The notes beneath the pieces were generated by a model. It saw only the letters and a list, made by a program, of their open reading frames with translations. It ran no database searches and was not told the DNA's origin. A program made the position numbers and the translations under genes. Positions 8,462 through 17,881 of a DNA stretch of 60,381 bases are shown piece after piece; positions within the stretch are counted from its first letter, which is position 1, and each line of letters opens with the position of its first letter. The DNA lies in assembly GCA_025059535.1 (NCBI GenBank), contig JANXCX010000020.1, positions 1 through 60,381 of the forward strand, written 5' to 3'. The DNA is from Bacteroidia bacterium. GTDB taxonomy: Bacteria > Bacteroidota > Bacteroidia > SpSt-205.

Positions 8462-9481
8462 ATGACAAAAATACAGGCGGCGGAAAGGCCCCTAGCCTAT
8501 ACCCAGGAGCAGCTCCTTTTCTGGTATAGGCAGATGCTGGCGGTGCGCCGCATGGAGGAGAAGGCGGCCCAGCTCTATACCCAGCAAAAAATTCGTGGCT
8601 TTCTTCACCTCTACATCGGGCAAGAGGCGGTAGGCATGGGGATAGAAGCCGCCATTCGTAAGGATGATTACGTCATAACGGGCTACCGCGAGCATGGGAA
8701 TGCCTACTTCCGCGGGGTTTCCATGCGTGCAATCATGGCGGAGCTTATGGGCAAGGCTACGGGCTGCTCGCGCGGTAAAGGCGGTTCTATGCACCTTTTC
8801 TCGGCCGAACATAATTTTCTTGGCGGGCATGGGATTGTAGGTGGGCAAATTGGCCTAGGCACGGGGGTAGCCTTTGCTATCAAATACCGCGGCGAAGACC
8901 GCCTCAGCGTAACGATATTTGGGGATGGCGCAGCCCGTCAGGGCATCCTCCACGAATGCTTCAATATGGCCATGCTCTGGAAGCTCCCCGTAATTTACAT
9001 CTGTGAGAATAATCACTACGCCATGGGCACGTCGGTAGCCCGCAGCTCCAACGTTACTGAAATTTATCGGCTGGGCTGCGCTTACAATATGCCCGCCGAG
9101 CGCGTAGAGGGCATGGATGTGATTGTGGTATATGAGGCTATGCAGAGAGCCGTTCAGCATGTGCGCTCGGGGCAAGGCCCCTACTTTTTAGAGATTCTTA
9201 CCTACCGCTACCGCGGCCATTCCATGGCCGATCCGGGCAAGTACCGTACCCGTGAAGAGGTAGAGGCCTACAAGCGCCAGGACCCCATCCAGCGTCTTCA
9301 GAACTACCTTCAGGAATGGTATGGCGTATCTGCTCAGACCCTGGAGCAAATTGAGGAAGAAGTGGCCGCTGAGGTCGCCGATGCCGTGGAATTTGCCGAG
9401 CGCAGTCCCTACCCCGAACCAGAAGCCTTATATGAAGATGTGTATGTCCAGAAGGACTATCCCTTTATTCGGGAATGGTAG
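8462..9481 (+). CDS. pdhA: Pyruvate dehydrogenase E1 component alpha subunit
   Basis: 339 residues, the E1 alpha of the pyruvate dehydrogenase complex, which decarboxylates pyruvate using thiamine diphosphate. The ThDP-binding motif starts at GDGAARQG and ends at ENNHYAMGT. The phosphorylation loop region YRYRGHSMADPGKYRTREE is close to the mitochondrial E1 alpha loop and keeps the site-1 serine (Ser254 here), while the site-2 serine position is Lys. pdhB or the E2 gene does not follow. Instead the last 7 nt overlap the start of a PP2C phosphatase gene, with a Ser/Thr kinase after it. A branched-chain 2-oxoacid specificity is possible but less likely. Confidence 0.9.
   Translation: MTKIQAAERPLAYTQEQLLFWYRQMLAVRRMEEKAAQLYTQQKIRGFLHLYIGQEAVGMGIEAAIRKDDYVITGYREHGNAYFRGVSMRAIMAELMGKATGCSRGKGGSMHLFSAEHNFLGGHGIVGGQIGLGTGVAFAIKYRGEDRLSVTIFGDGAARQGILHECFNMAMLWKLPVIYICENNHYAMGTSVARSSNVTEIYRLGCAYNMPAERVEGMDVIVVYEAMQRAVQHVRSGQGPYFLEILTYRYRGHSMADPGKYRTREEVEAYKRQDPIQRLQNYLQEWYGVSAQTLEQIEEEVAAEVADAVEFAERSPYPEPEALYEDVYVQKDYPFIREW
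8466..8473 (-). promoter_or_regulatory. Possible TAnnTTTG -7 box, recF
   Basis: TATTTTTG on the minus strand, 16 nt upstream of recF's GTG and inside the first codons of pdhA. The spacing would give a leader of about ten bases rather than a leaderless message. Confidence 0.4.
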
Positions 9482-10821
9482 CGGTAGGGGCGGCTACGCA
9501 CCCTGGGCGTCGCCTCCGAAATGAAGACTACTTTCTACATGGCGTCACTCCTTTAGGCTATGTAGGCATAGTATGTGATGGCATGGGCGGCTATGAAGGG
9601 GGGGAAGTAGCCGCACGTCTGGCTGCGGAGGCAGTCTTCAACTATCTCCAAGCTTTACCCTCTACCGCTGACCCTACCCGAGCGTTAGAAGCGGCCATTC
9701 AAGAGGCCCATAAGGCGATCTGCGCCTATGCTCAGACGACCCCTTCCCTGACGGCGATAGGTACGACGATTGCCGTAGCCCTTATCACATCCCATCGTCG
9801 GCTTTATTGTGCGCATGTGGGCGATAGCCGCATTTACCTCTATTATAAGGGCGAGTTCTCCTGCCTTACCGAGGATGATTCACTTGTGCAGCAGCTTTTA
9901 GCGGCGGGGGTACTTACACCGCAGCAGGCCCTTCAGCACCCGCAGCGCCATTTGCTTACCCAGAGCCTTGGATTAGGTCAAAATCCTCGCCCCCACCTAA
10001 AGGTTCATTCTCTGCCTTCTGCTTCCCTTGTGCTTATTTGCAGCGATGGACTTACGAGGGAGCTTAGCGTGGATGAAATACAGGCTATACTCTCCAAAAA
10101 GGCCTATTCCATACAGCAAATGGCCGATGAGCTTGTTCTTCTTGCTAAGGAAAAAGGTGGTAGCGACAACATCACAGTACTGCTACTCGCTCCTGGCAAA
10201 AGTGGTATTTTTGCTGGACATATGCGTTTTTCCCTGCCTCCCCAGAAGTACCTGATTGGTGGGGGTATAGCTATTCTGGTGGTGCTTGTGCTTGGGATTT
10301 TCCTACAGCGCCGCTCCTCTAAGGCCACTCCGCCAGAGCAGAGGTACACGGAGATTGTGGATGACACGACCCAGGTTGCTACGCTCGGGGTGGGGGCTTC
10401 GGGCGAGGGAGAAGCCCCGGCAGAGGTGGAGCCCACTTTATCGACTCCCCCTGCGCCTGAACCAGCAGCCCCTGTGAGCGAGCCTGCGCCAAAGGCCCCT
10501 CCTTCTCCTTCCTCCGCAGTGGGCTTTCTTTACACTGTGCGTAAGGGCGACAATCTAACCCAGCTTGCCCGGGTTTTCGGCGTCTCCCGCGAACAAATAC
10601 GCCGCTCTAATAACCTTGCCGATGATAAAATTCAAGTGGGTAAAAAAATTCGGATTCCTGTAGCTGAGGTACATACTCATGTAGTGCGAGAGAAGGAAAC
10701 CCTGGCCGGCTTAGCCCGCAAGTACCGCACTACTATAGAAGCCATTCAAAAGGCGAACGGATTAGAAGCAGATAAAATTCGGCCTAATCAAAAGCTCATT
10801 ATTCCCGTGGTTCGGAAATGA
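9475..10821 (+). CDS. Membrane-anchored PP2C-type Ser/Thr phosphatase with two C-terminal LysM domains
   Basis: 448 residues. The cytosolic N-terminus (about 1-240) is a metal-dependent PP2C phosphatase: RNEDYF, DGMGGYEGGE, HVGDSRIYLY, SDGL and SDNITV carry the metal-binding aspartates. One membrane helix lies at about 259-277, then a Pro/Glu/Ala-rich linker, then LysM repeats at about 351-394 and 399-445, each of the type YTVRKGDNL...NNL...IRIP. LysM binds peptidoglycan glycan strands, so the protein would sense or be tethered to the wall from the periplasm. The start overlaps pdhA by 7 nt and the stop overlaps the kinase start as ATGA, so all three are translationally coupled. Putting the wall-binding module on the phosphatase rather than the kinase reverses the familiar PrkC/PASTA design. 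Confidence 0.9.
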   Translation: MVAVGAATHPGRRLRNEDYFLHGVTPLGYVGIVCDGMGGYEGGEVAARLAAEAVFNYLQALPSTADPTRALEAAIQEAHKAICAYAQTTPSLTAIGTTIAVALITSHRRLYCAHVGDSRIYLYYKGEFSCLTEDDSLVQQLLAAGVLTPQQALQHPQRHLLTQSLGLGQNPRPHLKVHSLPSASLVLICSDGLTRELSVDEIQAILSKKAYSIQQMADELVLLAKEKGGSDNITVLLLAPGKSGIFAGHMRFSLPPQKYLIGGGIAILVVLVLGIFLQRRSSKATPPEQRYTEIVDDTTQVATLGVGASGEGEAPAEVEPTLSTPPAPEPAAPVSEPAPKAPPSPSSAVGFLYTVRKGDNLTQLARVFGVSREQIRRSNNLADDKIQVGKKIRIPVAEVHTHVVREKETLAGLARKYRTTIEAIQKANGLEADKIRPNQKLIIPVVRK

Positions 10822-12350
10822 CCACCCTTATTGGCAAAAAGCTTCTAAACTATCGCATAGAAAAGCTGCTTGGGCAGGGGGGAATGGGGGAGGTTTATTT
10901 GGGCGTTCATACCGAGATTGGCCGGAAGGTAGCGATTAAGGTGATCAGTCCGCATCTGGCGCGCGATCCCCGTATTCAGGAGCGCTTCAAACGCGAAGCG
11001 CTCATACTCTCTAAGCTCAATCATCCGAATATCGTTCAGCTCTATGATTACTGGGCCAAAGAAGATGAAGGGCTCTTTCTCATCATGGAGTATGTAGAGG
11101 GGATTGGGCTAGACCGGTACATCCACAGGGTGCTGCGGGGGCCCATACCCCCCCGTCAGGCAATAGACATTTTTCTTCAGATACTCGAGGCTTTTCAGTA
11201 TGCGCACGATCATGGGGTGATTCACCGCGACATCAAGCCAAGCAACATCCTTCTGCGCAACGATGGGGTAGTAAAGATTCTGGATTTTGGGATTGCGCGC
11301 ATTATGGCTTCGGAAGGGCTGGGTGGTTCTGAAGAGGCCTCCCTTACGCGTACGGGCGTCACCTTAGGCACTGTGCTGTACATGAGTCCCGAGCAGCTTA
11401 AGTCCAAGCACTCAAGCGACATTGATCATCGCTCGGATATTTATTCCTTGGGAGTGGTGCTTTTTGAAATGCTGAGTGGGCAGGAGATGTATAACCGAAC
11501 GGAGCTGTCGGAGTTTGAAATTTTAGTAAAGATTGCGAGCGAACCGCCCCCCTTGGCTACGTTGAGTCCGCACTTGGCGGCGGATTTTGGGCCTATTCTA
11601 TCCAAGGCTTTGGCTAAAAAGCGAGAGGAGCGGTATGCCTCGTGTCGGGAGTTTGCGGAAGCGCTGCGTCCGTTGCGGGAACGCTACGCGAATGAGAAGC
11701 TTACACGGAGCCACCCCGTAAACCCCATACTGGCTCAGACTCAGACCACCGTCCTTCCTACCCCTTCGGCGCCTTCTAAGACTACTTCCACTGCCCCTAA
11801 GCAGGGCAATCTGTACAAATACCTTGTGGCTATAGGCGGCGTGGTCCTACTTTTGGGTGGGCTGTGGTGGTATTGGAAGCTGGCTCAAGAGCGTCAAGAG
11901 ACCCTTGAATTAGCGGAGGCCTTCATAACGGCCATGGATAAACATGATGAGGCGTACCTCCATAAAATTTTAGCCCCTACCCTCAAGCCCTTCTTTGCGG
12001 ACTCCGCCTTGCCCTATGAGCGGGCCCTTCAGAAATACTTTATTAGTTTCTGGAAGTCCATCCAATACGACTCTATAGCTTGGGTACAGCGTCCTCTTAT
12101 CCATCGCGAAAAAGGGCGATGGGTGATAGAAGGCGTGCTGTATCACGCCTACACCACACGACCTCAGCTAGTTACGCAGCGGGAGCCTTACACGCGCTAT
12201 AATAAGCTGTATGGTCGCTATGAGACTTTCTACCGCACCGTTACGCGCGAAGTGCCTCCAGTAAATTCCTGTAAGAAAAAACGGCTACGGATTTATATCC
12301 AGGCTGAAAAGGTTGAGGGGGTGGAGGTGGTGGAAGTGCGTGACTGCTAG
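10818..12350 (+). CDS. Transmembrane eukaryotic-like Ser/Thr protein kinase
   Basis: 510 residues. The N-terminal kinase domain (about 10-275) has the glycine loop GQGGMGEV, VAIK, the catalytic HRDIKPSN, the DFG of LDFGIARI and SPEQ, so it should be active and of the RD type. A Thr/Pro-rich linker leads to one membrane helix at about 334-353. The 155-residue C-terminal domain is extracytoplasmic, starts with a helical segment containing AEAFITAMDKHDEAY, and looks like an NTF2/SnoaL-type fold (inference). It forms a kinase-phosphatase pair with the preceding PP2C gene. The stop codon shares a CTAG palindrome with the stop of the convergent GT61 gene. Confidence 0.93.
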   Translation: MTTLIGKKLLNYRIEKLLGQGGMGEVYLGVHTEIGRKVAIKVISPHLARDPRIQERFKREALILSKLNHPNIVQLYDYWAKEDEGLFLIMEYVEGIGLDRYIHRVLRGPIPPRQAIDIFLQILEAFQYAHDHGVIHRDIKPSNILLRNDGVVKILDFGIARIMASEGLGGSEEASLTRTGVTLGTVLYMSPEQLKSKHSSDIDHRSDIYSLGVVLFEMLSGQEMYNRTELSEFEILVKIASEPPPLATLSPHLAADFGPILSKALAKKREERYASCREFAEALRPLRERYANEKLTRSHPVNPILAQTQTTVLPTPSAPSKTTSTAPKQGNLYKYLVAIGGVVLLLGGLWWYWKLAQERQETLELAEAFITAMDKHDEAYLHKILAPTLKPFFADSALPYERALQKYFISFWKSIQYDSIAWVQRPLIHREKGRWVIEGVLYHAYTTRPQLVTQREPYTRYNKLYGRYETFYRTVTREVPPVNSCKKKRLRIYIQAEKVEGVEVVEVRDC

Positions 12351-13264
12351 GGGAAAAGGCCTGAAAGGAACGCCTCAAGCGCCGAAGGAGGGAGATAAAC
12401 ATCAGCTCGGTCAAAGATTTCCTCTTCGTGGTCGGGTGGGGTCTGACCTACGAAATAATTGTGCCTATGCCTGAAGAGATAGCTAAGGTTAGCGTAGGTA
12501 GCTAGGGGCGGAAATCGCCGCAGCGGGGCAGCGGTAAGTATCTCTATAATGTGGCTCCCCTCAGGCATCCAGAGAAGATTAGCGTGGCCAGCCCCATGTA
12601 AGCCCATAAGCACCGCCGCTTCAGAGAAAAGTCCCACTTGTTCTTTTAGGCTTAGCTTCTCGGCATGCACTACCTCAAATCCATACTGGTGCAGAAGGGG
12701 TAGCACTTCGGCTTCATTACGGACTCGGCGGCGGGTGGCATAGGCGCGCGAGATGTAAAGCCGCCGGCCCGTAGGGCTTCGACCAAAAGCCTGAAGAAAA
12801 TGGCGCCGAAACCGATGAAGTACTTCAAAATATACGCCATAGCTACTCTGAGCCGGCATATGAGGTAGCAGAAGCTGATGCACCCGATACTTATATCCAG
12901 ACTCTATTTCAACGATCTGTGCTACGCCTAAAACCTCAAGGCTTTCGCGCGCAAAGGGGGGATAATCCCTCGGAAGAAGCACAGGCCAGTCAGGGGCTTG
13001 AGCTTGGGCATAATATAAGCGCGGCAGGCATTCGGTAAGCCAGTGCACATAGTTATTGGCCCACGGATGATGAATAACGATGCCCTTTTCTATAGGTTCG
13101 GGGTAGGTGGGGAGGGTAAGCAGCTTGTAGAGGGCGTAGTAGCGGCGATATTTGAGGTCGGCGGGCATGTCCCAGAACGCGGAGGCTGGGTGGAGACGCC
13201 AGCCACAAAGGACCAAGCCACTGGGTAAGACGGTCGCTTCATGCAGTAGAAATGTGGGTAGCAT
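12347..13264 (-). CDS. Glycosyltransferase family 61 (DUF563) protein
   Basis: 305 residues. The C-terminal half matches the GT61/DUF563 pattern: LYISRAYATRRRVRNEAEV, then GFEVVHAEKLSLKEQ, then MGLHGAGHANLLWM and HIIEIL. The N-terminal half has the HWLTECLPRLY motif typical of this family. Members add pentoses or N-acetylhexosamines to glycans; in bacteria they usually sit in surface-polysaccharide or glycoprotein pathways. It stands alone on this strand with no glycan neighbours except the flippase-like gene 8 kb away. I found no clean promoter box in the 66 bp shared with rbfA. Confidence 0.85.
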   Translation of the reverse strand: MLPTFLLHEATVLPSGLVLCGWRLHPASAFWDMPADLKYRRYYALYKLLTLPTYPEPIEKGIVIHHPWANNYVHWLTECLPRLYYAQAQAPDWPVLLPRDYPPFARESLEVLGVAQIVEIESGYKYRVHQLLLPHMPAQSSYGVYFEVLHRFRRHFLQAFGRSPTGRRLYISRAYATRRRVRNEAEVLPLLHQYGFEVVHAEKLSLKEQVGLFSEAAVLMGLHGAGHANLLWMPEGSHIIEILTAAPLRRFPPLATYANLSYLFRHRHNYFVGQTPPDHEEEIFDRADVYLPPSALEAFLSGLFP

Positions 13265-13318
13265 CCCTAGGGCTACAAAGAAAGTAAAAAGTAATAGGCA
13301 AGGAAAAAGGGCTTTGCC

Positions 13319-13326
13319 TATCTTTG
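13319..13326 (+). promoter_or_regulatory. TAnnTTTG -7 box, rbfA
   Basis: TATCTTTG ends 4 nt before the GTG at 13331 and supports that GTG as the real start. Confidence 0.7.
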
Positions 13327-13330
13327 GGTT

Positions 13331-13717
13331 GTGCCGCGGCCGCCTAATCTACGCCAGCAGCGTTTCGCCGCCGAGATGAAGCGCGAGCTGAGTGATCTGC
13401 TGCACGGCATTCGGTTCGAGCTTCCGGAATTAGAGCAGACGCTTATTGAAGTGACGGATGTCCGGGTTACCCCAGACCTTCAGCAGGTGCGGGCGTACGT
13501 TTTAGTTGTACCGTCGGGGCGCCAGGAGTTTGTGGTGCGGTATCTCAATCAATATCAGCGTATTTTGCGTCATAAGCTGGCGCAGCGCATTCGGCATCGG
13601 GTTAGGGTAATCCCTCAGCTGCAGTTCTTTCTGGATGAGGTAGAGCTGCGGGCACGTCGCGTAGAGGAGATTCTTAGGCAGCTACCGCCTTCTGGCTCTT
13701 CGGAGGCTTCGGCCTAA
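13331..13717 (+). CDS. rbfA: 30S ribosome-binding factor A
   Basis: 128 residues, normal for RbfA, a KH-fold protein that binds 16S rRNA during late 30S maturation. The N-terminal RPPNLRQQRFAAEMKRELSDLL, central VTDVRVTPDLQQVRAYV and RHRVRVIPQLQFFLDE are all family features. Start is GTG at 13331. It is followed after 2 bp by a permease gene, an arrangement I recognise as common in Bacteroidota. Confidence 0.95.
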   Translation: MPRPPNLRQQRFAAEMKRELSDLLHGIRFELPELEQTLIEVTDVRVTPDLQQVRAYVLVVPSGRQEFVVRYLNQYQRILRHKLAQRIRHRVRVIPQLQFFLDEVELRARRVEEILRQLPPSGSSEASA

Positions 13718-13719
13718 GT

Positions 13720-14910
13720 ATGCTCAGGCTGTTAGGGGGGTATCTATGGCATAGCCCCCGGCCAGTAGTACGGTGGCTCATCTGGCTAAGCTGGTTGAGC
13801 ACGGGCTTAGCCGCTTGGGCTTGGGTAGCCGTGGCTTCGGTCTTCAATGGCTTCAGCGCCTTTTTAGAAGAAGTTTTTCAGCGCGTAGATCCGCACATTC
13901 GGATTGTAGGTGCAGGGCTTTCAGATTCGCTCTGCGACTGGCTAGGACAACAGCCAGGCGTACTCGCTGTTTCGCGGATTTATGAGCGTATCGCCGTACT
14001 AAAGTATGGCCAGCGCCAAGCGGTGGCGCGCCTGCGCCTAGTAGATACGCTCTATGCTGAGGTAACGCATTTGGGGGCACAGCTCGTAGCCGGGATGAGC
14101 TTTCCCTTAGCGCCAGGCGGTGTGCTAATAGGAGCTGGCGTAGCTAATCGCCTCGTGCTTTTGGACCCAGCGGAAAGCTCCCTCCGAATGTATGTCGTGT
14201 TATCGGGCCAGCGACTGGCTCAGGGCAACTTAGAAGCCTTGCCACGTAAGGCCGTTGTAGCTCAGGGTATTTTTAGTGTGCAAAAAGAGTATGATGAGAG
14301 CTGGGTGATTGCGCGTCAGGCGGATTGGCCTCAAGTGCACGGTCCCTACGATGTAGTAGAGGTGCGGCTCCGCCCAGGGGTAACGCCGCAAAAGTTTCAA
14401 TCTTTCTTGAGGCGGTATCTCCCTCCAACTCTGGAAGTTCAAGATCCGCCGCGCCAGCACGAGGGACTTTACCGCGTCCTAGCCCAAGAAAAAGCGCTGG
14501 CGCGTTTAGGCCTTATTCTCCTTTTGCTCCTTACTGCCAGTAGTACGCTCAGTACTCTCGCTACCCTCTTCTTGGTAAATAGGAAGGACTGGGCGGTGTA
14601 TCAGGCGCTAGGCCTTCCTCCTTACAAAGTACAGCGCCTAGTAGGCCTTTTAGGTGTGGGGCTTGTGGGGGCTGGGAGTGGGCTGGGTCTGCTTTTAGGC
14701 ACGCTCACTGTATGGCTCCAAGACCGATATAAGTTTCTCAAGCTAAGAGGCGGGGAAGGGTTTCTTATCAATTACTTTCCTGTGCGTCTGGCGGTGGAGG
14801 ATTTTATCTGGTTCGGCGTGATTTTGGCGGCCCTGATGCTAGGACTTTATGGATATGGTCAGTATCAGCTGCGAGCATTTTCTTTGCGGGCAGCTTTGCA
14901 GGGGGATTAG
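13720..14910 (+). CDS. FtsX/LolE-like ABC transporter permease
   Basis: 396 residues. Topology is one N-terminal membrane helix (about 17-42), a large periplasmic MacB-type core domain (about 45-255) and three C-terminal helices (about 267-290, 307-330 and 360-385) forming the FtsX domain. It is the permease half of a lipoprotein-releasing or MacB-like exporter; the ATPase is not in the window. GFSAFLEEVFQRVDPHIRI after helix 1 is typical of LolC/E proteins. It lies between rbfA and the patatin-Omp85 gene with gaps of 2 and 3 bp, so it is one operon. Confidence 0.85.
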   Translation: MLRLLGGYLWHSPRPVVRWLIWLSWLSTGLAAWAWVAVASVFNGFSAFLEEVFQRVDPHIRIVGAGLSDSLCDWLGQQPGVLAVSRIYERIAVLKYGQRQAVARLRLVDTLYAEVTHLGAQLVAGMSFPLAPGGVLIGAGVANRLVLLDPAESSLRMYVVLSGQRLAQGNLEALPRKAVVAQGIFSVQKEYDESWVIARQADWPQVHGPYDVVEVRLRPGVTPQKFQSFLRRYLPPTLEVQDPPRQHEGLYRVLAQEKALARLGLILLLLLTASSTLSTLATLFLVNRKDWAVYQALGLPPYKVQRLVGLLGVGLVGAGSGLGLLLGTLTVWLQDRYKFLKLRGGEGFLINYFPVRLAVEDFIWFGVILAALMLGLYGYGQYQLRAFSLRAALQGD

Positions 14911-14913
14911 GCG

Positions 14914-17226
14914 ATGCGTGGGCTTTGGGGCGTAGTCTTAGGCTTTCTGGGGCTGGTTCTGGCTCAAGACTCTGCGGCGCGGCGACTGCGCATTGGGCTT
15001 GTGCTCTCCGGGGGTGGTTCACGCGGCAGCGCGCATATAGGTGTGCTGCGGGCCTTAGAAGAGGCGGGTATCCCCATAGATTACATTACGGGCACTTCTA
15101 TGGGGGCTATGGCCGGCGCCTTCTATAGCGCGGGCTACTCCCCCGCCGAAATGGCCCTCCTCCTACTTCGGGAAAATACCCGTTGGCTTGGCCCTGGGCT
15201 TTTTTATAAGGAGTACCGCTATTATACCCCCGCCCGCAGCCACGATATAACTACCTGGGAAATTCCCTTAGAATTTTTCACGCGTGGCGATGCGCCTCTG
15301 CCCGAGCAGGTAGTGTCGGACTTTGAGGTAAACCTAGGGCTTACAGAGCGCCTAGCCAGCGTAAATCTGGCTCGAGGGGCAAACTTTGATAGCCTGCTTG
15401 TGCCCTACCGGGCCATAGGGGCGGACCTCTTCCGGCGCCAACCCATTATCTTTCGCCGGGGTAGCCTTCCTTTAGCCGTACGCGTCTCTATCTCGGTACC
15501 CCTGTTTTTTTCGCCTCTCACTACGCCGGAATATACCAACCTTGTGGATGGGGGCGTATACGACAACTTTCCTGTGGGGCCTATGCAGAAGGAATTTAAC
15601 CCCGACTTCATTATCGGGGTGCATGTGGGCACGCCGCCAATGAGTCTGGAAGAATTTCGGCAGAAGGGCTACTACTGGCAGCTTTTTTCCCATCTTTCGG
15701 ATCAGCTCAGTTGGCAGAAGCTGCCGCGCCGCAGCTTTTTCATTCAGCCCGACCTTGGCGATATGGATCCAACGGATTTTTCGTTCAGTAGCCTGTCCTT
15801 TGCTATTCAGCGTGGGTACGAGGCCACGATGGCTTGTATTGAGGAGCTGAAGGAGGCGATTGGGGCGCCGGTGCGTTTAGACTCTGCGGCGCTCCTGCGA
15901 AAACGGGCCGAATTGCGCCGCTGGTGGAACCAACCCATTCCTATCAGCCGAATAGGTTTTTATCCCGCTAAGCCTTCGGAAGCCTTTTTTTATCGCCGGG
16001 TGCTTGGGCTTCGGCCGAACGACACCCTCACTACTACACGCCTGCGCCGGCGCCTCTTTGCGCTGCGGCAATCAGCCTCCTTCTACAGCATTTTCCCTGA
16101 GATTGTTCCAGATAGCGCGGCGCCAGGCAAATCCCTCCTCACGCTTCTGGTGCGGCCGCGCGGGAATACCTTTCTGCGCGTAGGCCTGGGGGTATTCTCG
16201 CCTTCCGGCTATGTGGTTCAAATAGAAGGCCAGCTGGAGAAAATCTGGTGGGCCGGTTGGGAGGCCCAATTTTTCCTTACGCAGGGTTCTTTCGCCCAGT
16301 CGCTGGAACTGCGCGGCCGAATGCGTTTTCCTCTCCCTATTCTCCTGAGGCTGGTGGGCGAAGCCCAGCTCCATCGCTTTGTGTATCAAGCGCTGGGCAC
16401 TTCCTGGCTGGCTCTACCTCGCCCCGCCGAAGTTTTCACTACCGTCAATCAGTTTAGCGTAGCTACCCAGTTTCTCCTTAGGCGTCTTGAAACTGAGCTG
16501 GGTCTAGCGCAGCAGCGCCTTACGGAGGCGCGCGGCCCTTTAGCGGAACCCACCTTGACCCTAAAGGCTACCAGCAGCTATCTGCGTCTTCTTATTGATA
16601 CCGAAGATGATCGGCAGTATCCCCAAAGGGGCATGCGCCTCTATGGTGCCGTATACTTGAATAGTGGTATAGAGAAGCCCCGCCGCCCCAGTGCGCCTTA
16701 TACCCAGGCGCTACACTACTGGCCTCAAGCTGTCTTCCGGTATCGGCAAAGTGCCTCCCTCTGGCAGGGCTTTAGCTTAGGCCTACGCGTAGAAGGCGGC
16801 CTTTCCCTCCAGCGCAGCTACGCCGATACAGTAGCTACGTATTTGGCCTCACCGGCTTTTTATCCTTTTCCCGAGAGTCCGACACTCTTTTTGCCCGAGT
16901 TTTATCAGCGAGGCTTTGTGGCTGGGGGGGGACACCTCACCGTGGGCCTTTGGCGTAAGCTCGCCTTTCGCGCCGAAGCCTATCTGCTTCAGCCCGTTCT
17001 GCGGCTTAACCCAAACCCTTCGCCTAGCCCAACAAGCGAAGTCTTTCTGCCTCCTCTACAGGGCCCTCTGCCACCTTTATACCGCTATGGTATGGTAGGG
17101 CTTTTCTACCAAACCTTTATCGGGCCAATAGGCCTTTTTCTCTCGTATTACGACCGGCAGCCGCAGCCTTTCCGATTATTTATTCACTTAGGCTATACGC
17201 GCTTTACTGAGCGCCCATGGCAATAA
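14914..17226 (+). CDS. Patatin-like phospholipase fused to an Omp85/BamA-type outer-membrane barrel
   Basis: 770 residues. A short signal peptide (to about residue 18, LVLAQ) precedes a patatin domain (about 27-300) with the oxyanion motif GGGSRG, nucleophile serine in GTSMG and the catalytic Asp in DGGVYD. A POTRA-like segment (about 335-395) and a C-terminal Omp85 beta-barrel (about 400-770) with many aromatic strands follow. This is the layout of type Vd secretion proteins such as PlpD/FplA, which display or release a phospholipase A at the surface. The 3' end overlaps the convergent lipB by 23 nt. Confidence 0.9.
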   Translation: MRGLWGVVLGFLGLVLAQDSAARRLRIGLVLSGGGSRGSAHIGVLRALEEAGIPIDYITGTSMGAMAGAFYSAGYSPAEMALLLLRENTRWLGPGLFYKEYRYYTPARSHDITTWEIPLEFFTRGDAPLPEQVVSDFEVNLGLTERLASVNLARGANFDSLLVPYRAIGADLFRRQPIIFRRGSLPLAVRVSISVPLFFSPLTTPEYTNLVDGGVYDNFPVGPMQKEFNPDFIIGVHVGTPPMSLEEFRQKGYYWQLFSHLSDQLSWQKLPRRSFFIQPDLGDMDPTDFSFSSLSFAIQRGYEATMACIEELKEAIGAPVRLDSAALLRKRAELRRWWNQPIPISRIGFYPAKPSEAFFYRRVLGLRPNDTLTTTRLRRRLFALRQSASFYSIFPEIVPDSAAPGKSLLTLLVRPRGNTFLRVGLGVFSPSGYVVQIEGQLEKIWWAGWEAQFFLTQGSFAQSLELRGRMRFPLPILLRLVGEAQLHRFVYQALGTSWLALPRPAEVFTTVNQFSVATQFLLRRLETELGLAQQRLTEARGPLAEPTLTLKATSSYLRLLIDTEDDRQYPQRGMRLYGAVYLNSGIEKPRRPSAPYTQALHYWPQAVFRYRQSASLWQGFSLGLRVEGGLSLQRSYADTVATYLASPAFYPFPESPTLFLPEFYQRGFVAGGGHLTVGLWRKLAFRAEAYLLQPVLRLNPNPSPSPTSEVFLPPLQGPLPPLYRYGMVGLFYQTFIGPIGLFLSYYDRQPQPFRLFIHLGYTRFTERPWQ

Positions 17227-17881
17227 TTGTCTCTACGCCAAAGACCTCACCAAAATGCCGCACAAGTTCGGCCTTGACTGCCTCCAAGGGCACTGCGTAG
17301 CCCAGTTCTTTCTGGATGGAGGTTACCGCTTTATCCCGCAACCCACAGGGAATAATCCACTGGAAGCCACTGAGATCAATGTTGACATTTAGGGCAAAGC
17401 CATGCATGCTTATCCAGCGGCTGAGTTTCACTCCGAGGGCGGCGATTTTGCGTGGCGGCTCTAAAAGCCACACGCCTGTAAGGCCTTCTAAGCGCTCAGC
17501 CCGAAGTTCCCAGCGCTTCAGCGTGCGAATGACCACTTCCTCTAACGCGCGCATGTACCAGCTTACGTCCGCCTTATACCGCTCTAGCCAGAGAATGGGA
17601 TATCCTACGATTTGGCCGGGGCCGTGGTAGGTTACATCACCCCCCCGTTCTACCGCATATACCTCTATCCCGCGCGCCGCTAAGTAGTCAGGGGAGAAGA
17701 GGACATGTTCGGCGCGGGCATTCCGACCCAATGTAATGACCGGCGGATGTTCACATAGGATTAGTCGGTCTATCCAGGCGGTAGGGTTATGGCGGGCCTG
17801 CTCTACATAGGCGCGCTGGCGCTCCCAGGCCACCCGATAGGGGATAAGCCCCCAATCTTCTACCCAGATTGCTTGGCCCAC
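17204..17881 (-). CDS. lipB: Octanoyltransferase (lipoate biosynthesis)
   Basis: 225 residues. LipB moves octanoyl from acyl carrier protein to lipoyl domains, such as those of the pyruvate dehydrogenase complex whose E1 alpha is encoded nearby. The conserved [12 protein letters not shown], the catalytic Cys in IPCGL, and the catalytic Lys in KIAALGVK with SMHGFALN are all present. Start is GTG at 17881, overlapping the end of lspA by 22 nt; it is the last gene of the ileS-dksA-lspA-lipB operon. Confidence 0.95.
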   Translation of the reverse strand: MGQAIWVEDWGLIPYRVAWERQRAYVEQARHNPTAWIDRLILCEHPPVITLGRNARAEHVLFSPDYLAARGIEVYAVERGGDVTYHGPGQIVGYPILWLERYKADVSWYMRALEEVVIRTLKRWELRAERLEGLTGVWLLEPPRKIAALGVKLSRWISMHGFALNVNIDLSGFQWIIPCGLRDKAVTSIQKELGYAVPLEAVKAELVRHFGEVFGVETIIAMGAQ

